Assembly: GCA_021106655.1 (NCBI GenBank)
Contig: JAIOTT010000062.1
Coordinates: 1-31,988 of the forward strand
Origin: Bacteroidales bacterium
Lineage (GTDB): Bacteria; Bacteroidota; Bacteroidia; Bacteroidales; SMBSF77
DNA: 31,988 nucleotides
Direction: 5' to 3'
Position numbers and translations under genes: made by a program. The notes beneath the pieces were generated by a model. That model saw nothing but the letters and a program-made list of their open reading frames with translations. It did no database searches and was not told the DNA's origin. Shown here piece by piece: positions 31,223 to 31,988 of this stretch. The number at the start of each line of letters is the position of its first letter. Position 1 is the stretch's first letter.

Positions 31223-31988
31223 TTAATATGGCAGGGCTTCCAACTCATATTCTGAATTCCAGTCTGGAATTTTGAATTTTTTTGGCTCTGCTTTTATCAG
31301 CGACTTAAGCCATTCTTCCGGGTATCCAACAGCTTCAGGACTACCTTTTTCGTTTTTAATATAACCGTCATTATATTTGGTGATCAGGTGTTCGCCTAGT
31401 TCAGTCCATTTTTTATGAGTTAACTCTCCCATTGAACAGGAATAATTCGTCAGAAATTTATTTCTTTTCTTCTTTTTCAATTGTTTTGCTTTTGTTTCAA
31501 CTGAATCCTGCATAGCAATAAATGAACTTTCAAGTTCTTTCTGGACTAATTGAATATCTTTGATCATATACGAATACCTTAAATTTGCAAAATTCGAAAC
31601 AAAATTAAATGCCCACCAAGCAGATTCACGGGAGTACTTCCTGATATCTCCTTTAGTAAAAGCATCAGGAATTTCTGTGATGCTGCAATAAAAAGGGACA
31701 TAACAAGAAAAATAAGTATCATCAAGACCAAACCAAACAATTCCTCCGATTTCATCGGGTAAAAAAGATCTTGCTTGGGCAATAAAAGAAAATGCTGTAT
31801 TATAGGTTGATACAGGCCTTTCCCATGAATATTTTTGTCCATTTACTTCCCAGTTTAAGGGTCGTATTCTATTGGGGTTTCCGAAAGGTCCTGCTTCAGT
31901 GCCTTTTGTCATGTCGTAGGGAGTTCCCTCATAGCGATCTCGGGTCATATTCATTATATCCTCCAGGCCGATGTTATTATCAGGTTTG
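31223..31988 (-). CDS. C69 family dipeptidase, C-terminal part (5' end outside window)
   Basis: Family C69 (PepD-like) cysteine dipeptidase, which hydrolyses dipeptides; Bacteroidota members are often exported. The frame is open to the window edge: 11 further codons (KPDNNIGLEDI) precede MNMTRDRYEGT, so the 243-residue stretch is not the whole protein. The visible part has the family blocks RDRYEGTPYDMTKG, AGPFGNPNRIRPL and an ESAWWAFNFVSNFANLRYSYMIKDI segment. The catalytic N-terminal Cys and its precursor region lie outside the window. It follows the coiled-coil gene's direction but is separated from it by a 373-base repeat-containing spacer. Confidence in the family is good; substrate is unknown. 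Confidence 0.85.
   Translation of the reverse strand, partial: KPDNNIGLEDIMNMTRDRYEGTPYDMTKGTEAGPFGNPNRIRPLNWEVNGQKYSWERPVSTYNTAFSFIAQARSFLPDEIGGIVWFGLDDTYFSCYVPFYCSITEIPDAFTKGDIRKYSRESAWWAFNFVSNFANLRYSYMIKDIQLVQKELESSFIAMQDSVETKAKQLKKKKRNKFLTNYSCSMGELTHKKWTELGEHLITKYNDGYIKNEKGSPEAVGYPEEWLKSLIKAEPKKFKIPDWNSEYELEALPY

Overview
The window looks like low-GC Bacteroidota DNA, most likely a free-living Bacteroidales/Marinilabiliales-type organism. The signs are two very large secreted proteins with C-terminal type IX secretion (T9SS) sorting domains, an S46 dipeptidyl-peptidase and a C69 dipeptidase, several TAnnTTTG promoter elements with no Shine-Dalgarno sequences, a Bacteroidetes-style EF-G paralogue, and intergenic regions full of short palindromic and 7-nt-period repeats. 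No rRNA, tRNA, CRISPR array, complete insertion sequence or phage gene was seen.

Layout. 1-1514: the C-terminal end of a SprT-like protein, then a GDP-mannose-forming mannose-1-phosphate guanylyltransferase. 1515-2948: repeats around a 5'-truncated AAA+/DUF4143 ATPase relic. 2949-7367 (-): a 1472-residue T9SS protein with a predicted seven-bladed SBBP propeller, Ig-like and Cys-paired repeats, and dockerin-like and cohesin-like domains. 7802-10128 (+): an S46 dipeptidyl-peptidase of DPP7 type, translationally coupled to a 57-residue Lys-rich protein. 10146-13742 (-): DUF2304 membrane protein, a polyprenyl-phosphate sugar synthase-like GT2, and a TMTC-like membrane glycosyltransferase with eight TPRs. 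13979-18937 (+): PfkB kinase, EF-G2-type factor, IspG. 19259-23416 (-): an apparent four-gene operon for surface glycan or lipid work (GT2, GT2, O-antigen ligase-like protein, lipid kinase). 23621-25087 (-): TrkH. 25318-29932 (+): a T9SS lamin-tail protein, a tiny 67-residue protein with a sorting-signal-like C-terminus, and an exosortase-family transpeptidase/protease. 29914-31988 (-): a coiled-coil membrane protein and the C-terminal part of a C69 dipeptidase.

How the genes may work together. GDP-mannose from ManC, a polyprenyl-phosphate sugar synthase and the TMTC-like enzyme could form a protein O-mannosylation route for exported proteins. The GT2/O-antigen ligase operon could supply the lipopolysaccharide that anchors T9SS cargo. 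The exosortase and its small neighbour look like a dedicated one-substrate sorting system, with a possible structured RNA just upstream. That is the best candidate here for something undescribed.

A second theme is repeat biology. At least ten intergenic sites carry 7-nt or 9-nt period repeats, REP-like paired hairpins or nested palindromes. In several places the repeat supplies the stop codon or the last residues of the neighbouring protein.
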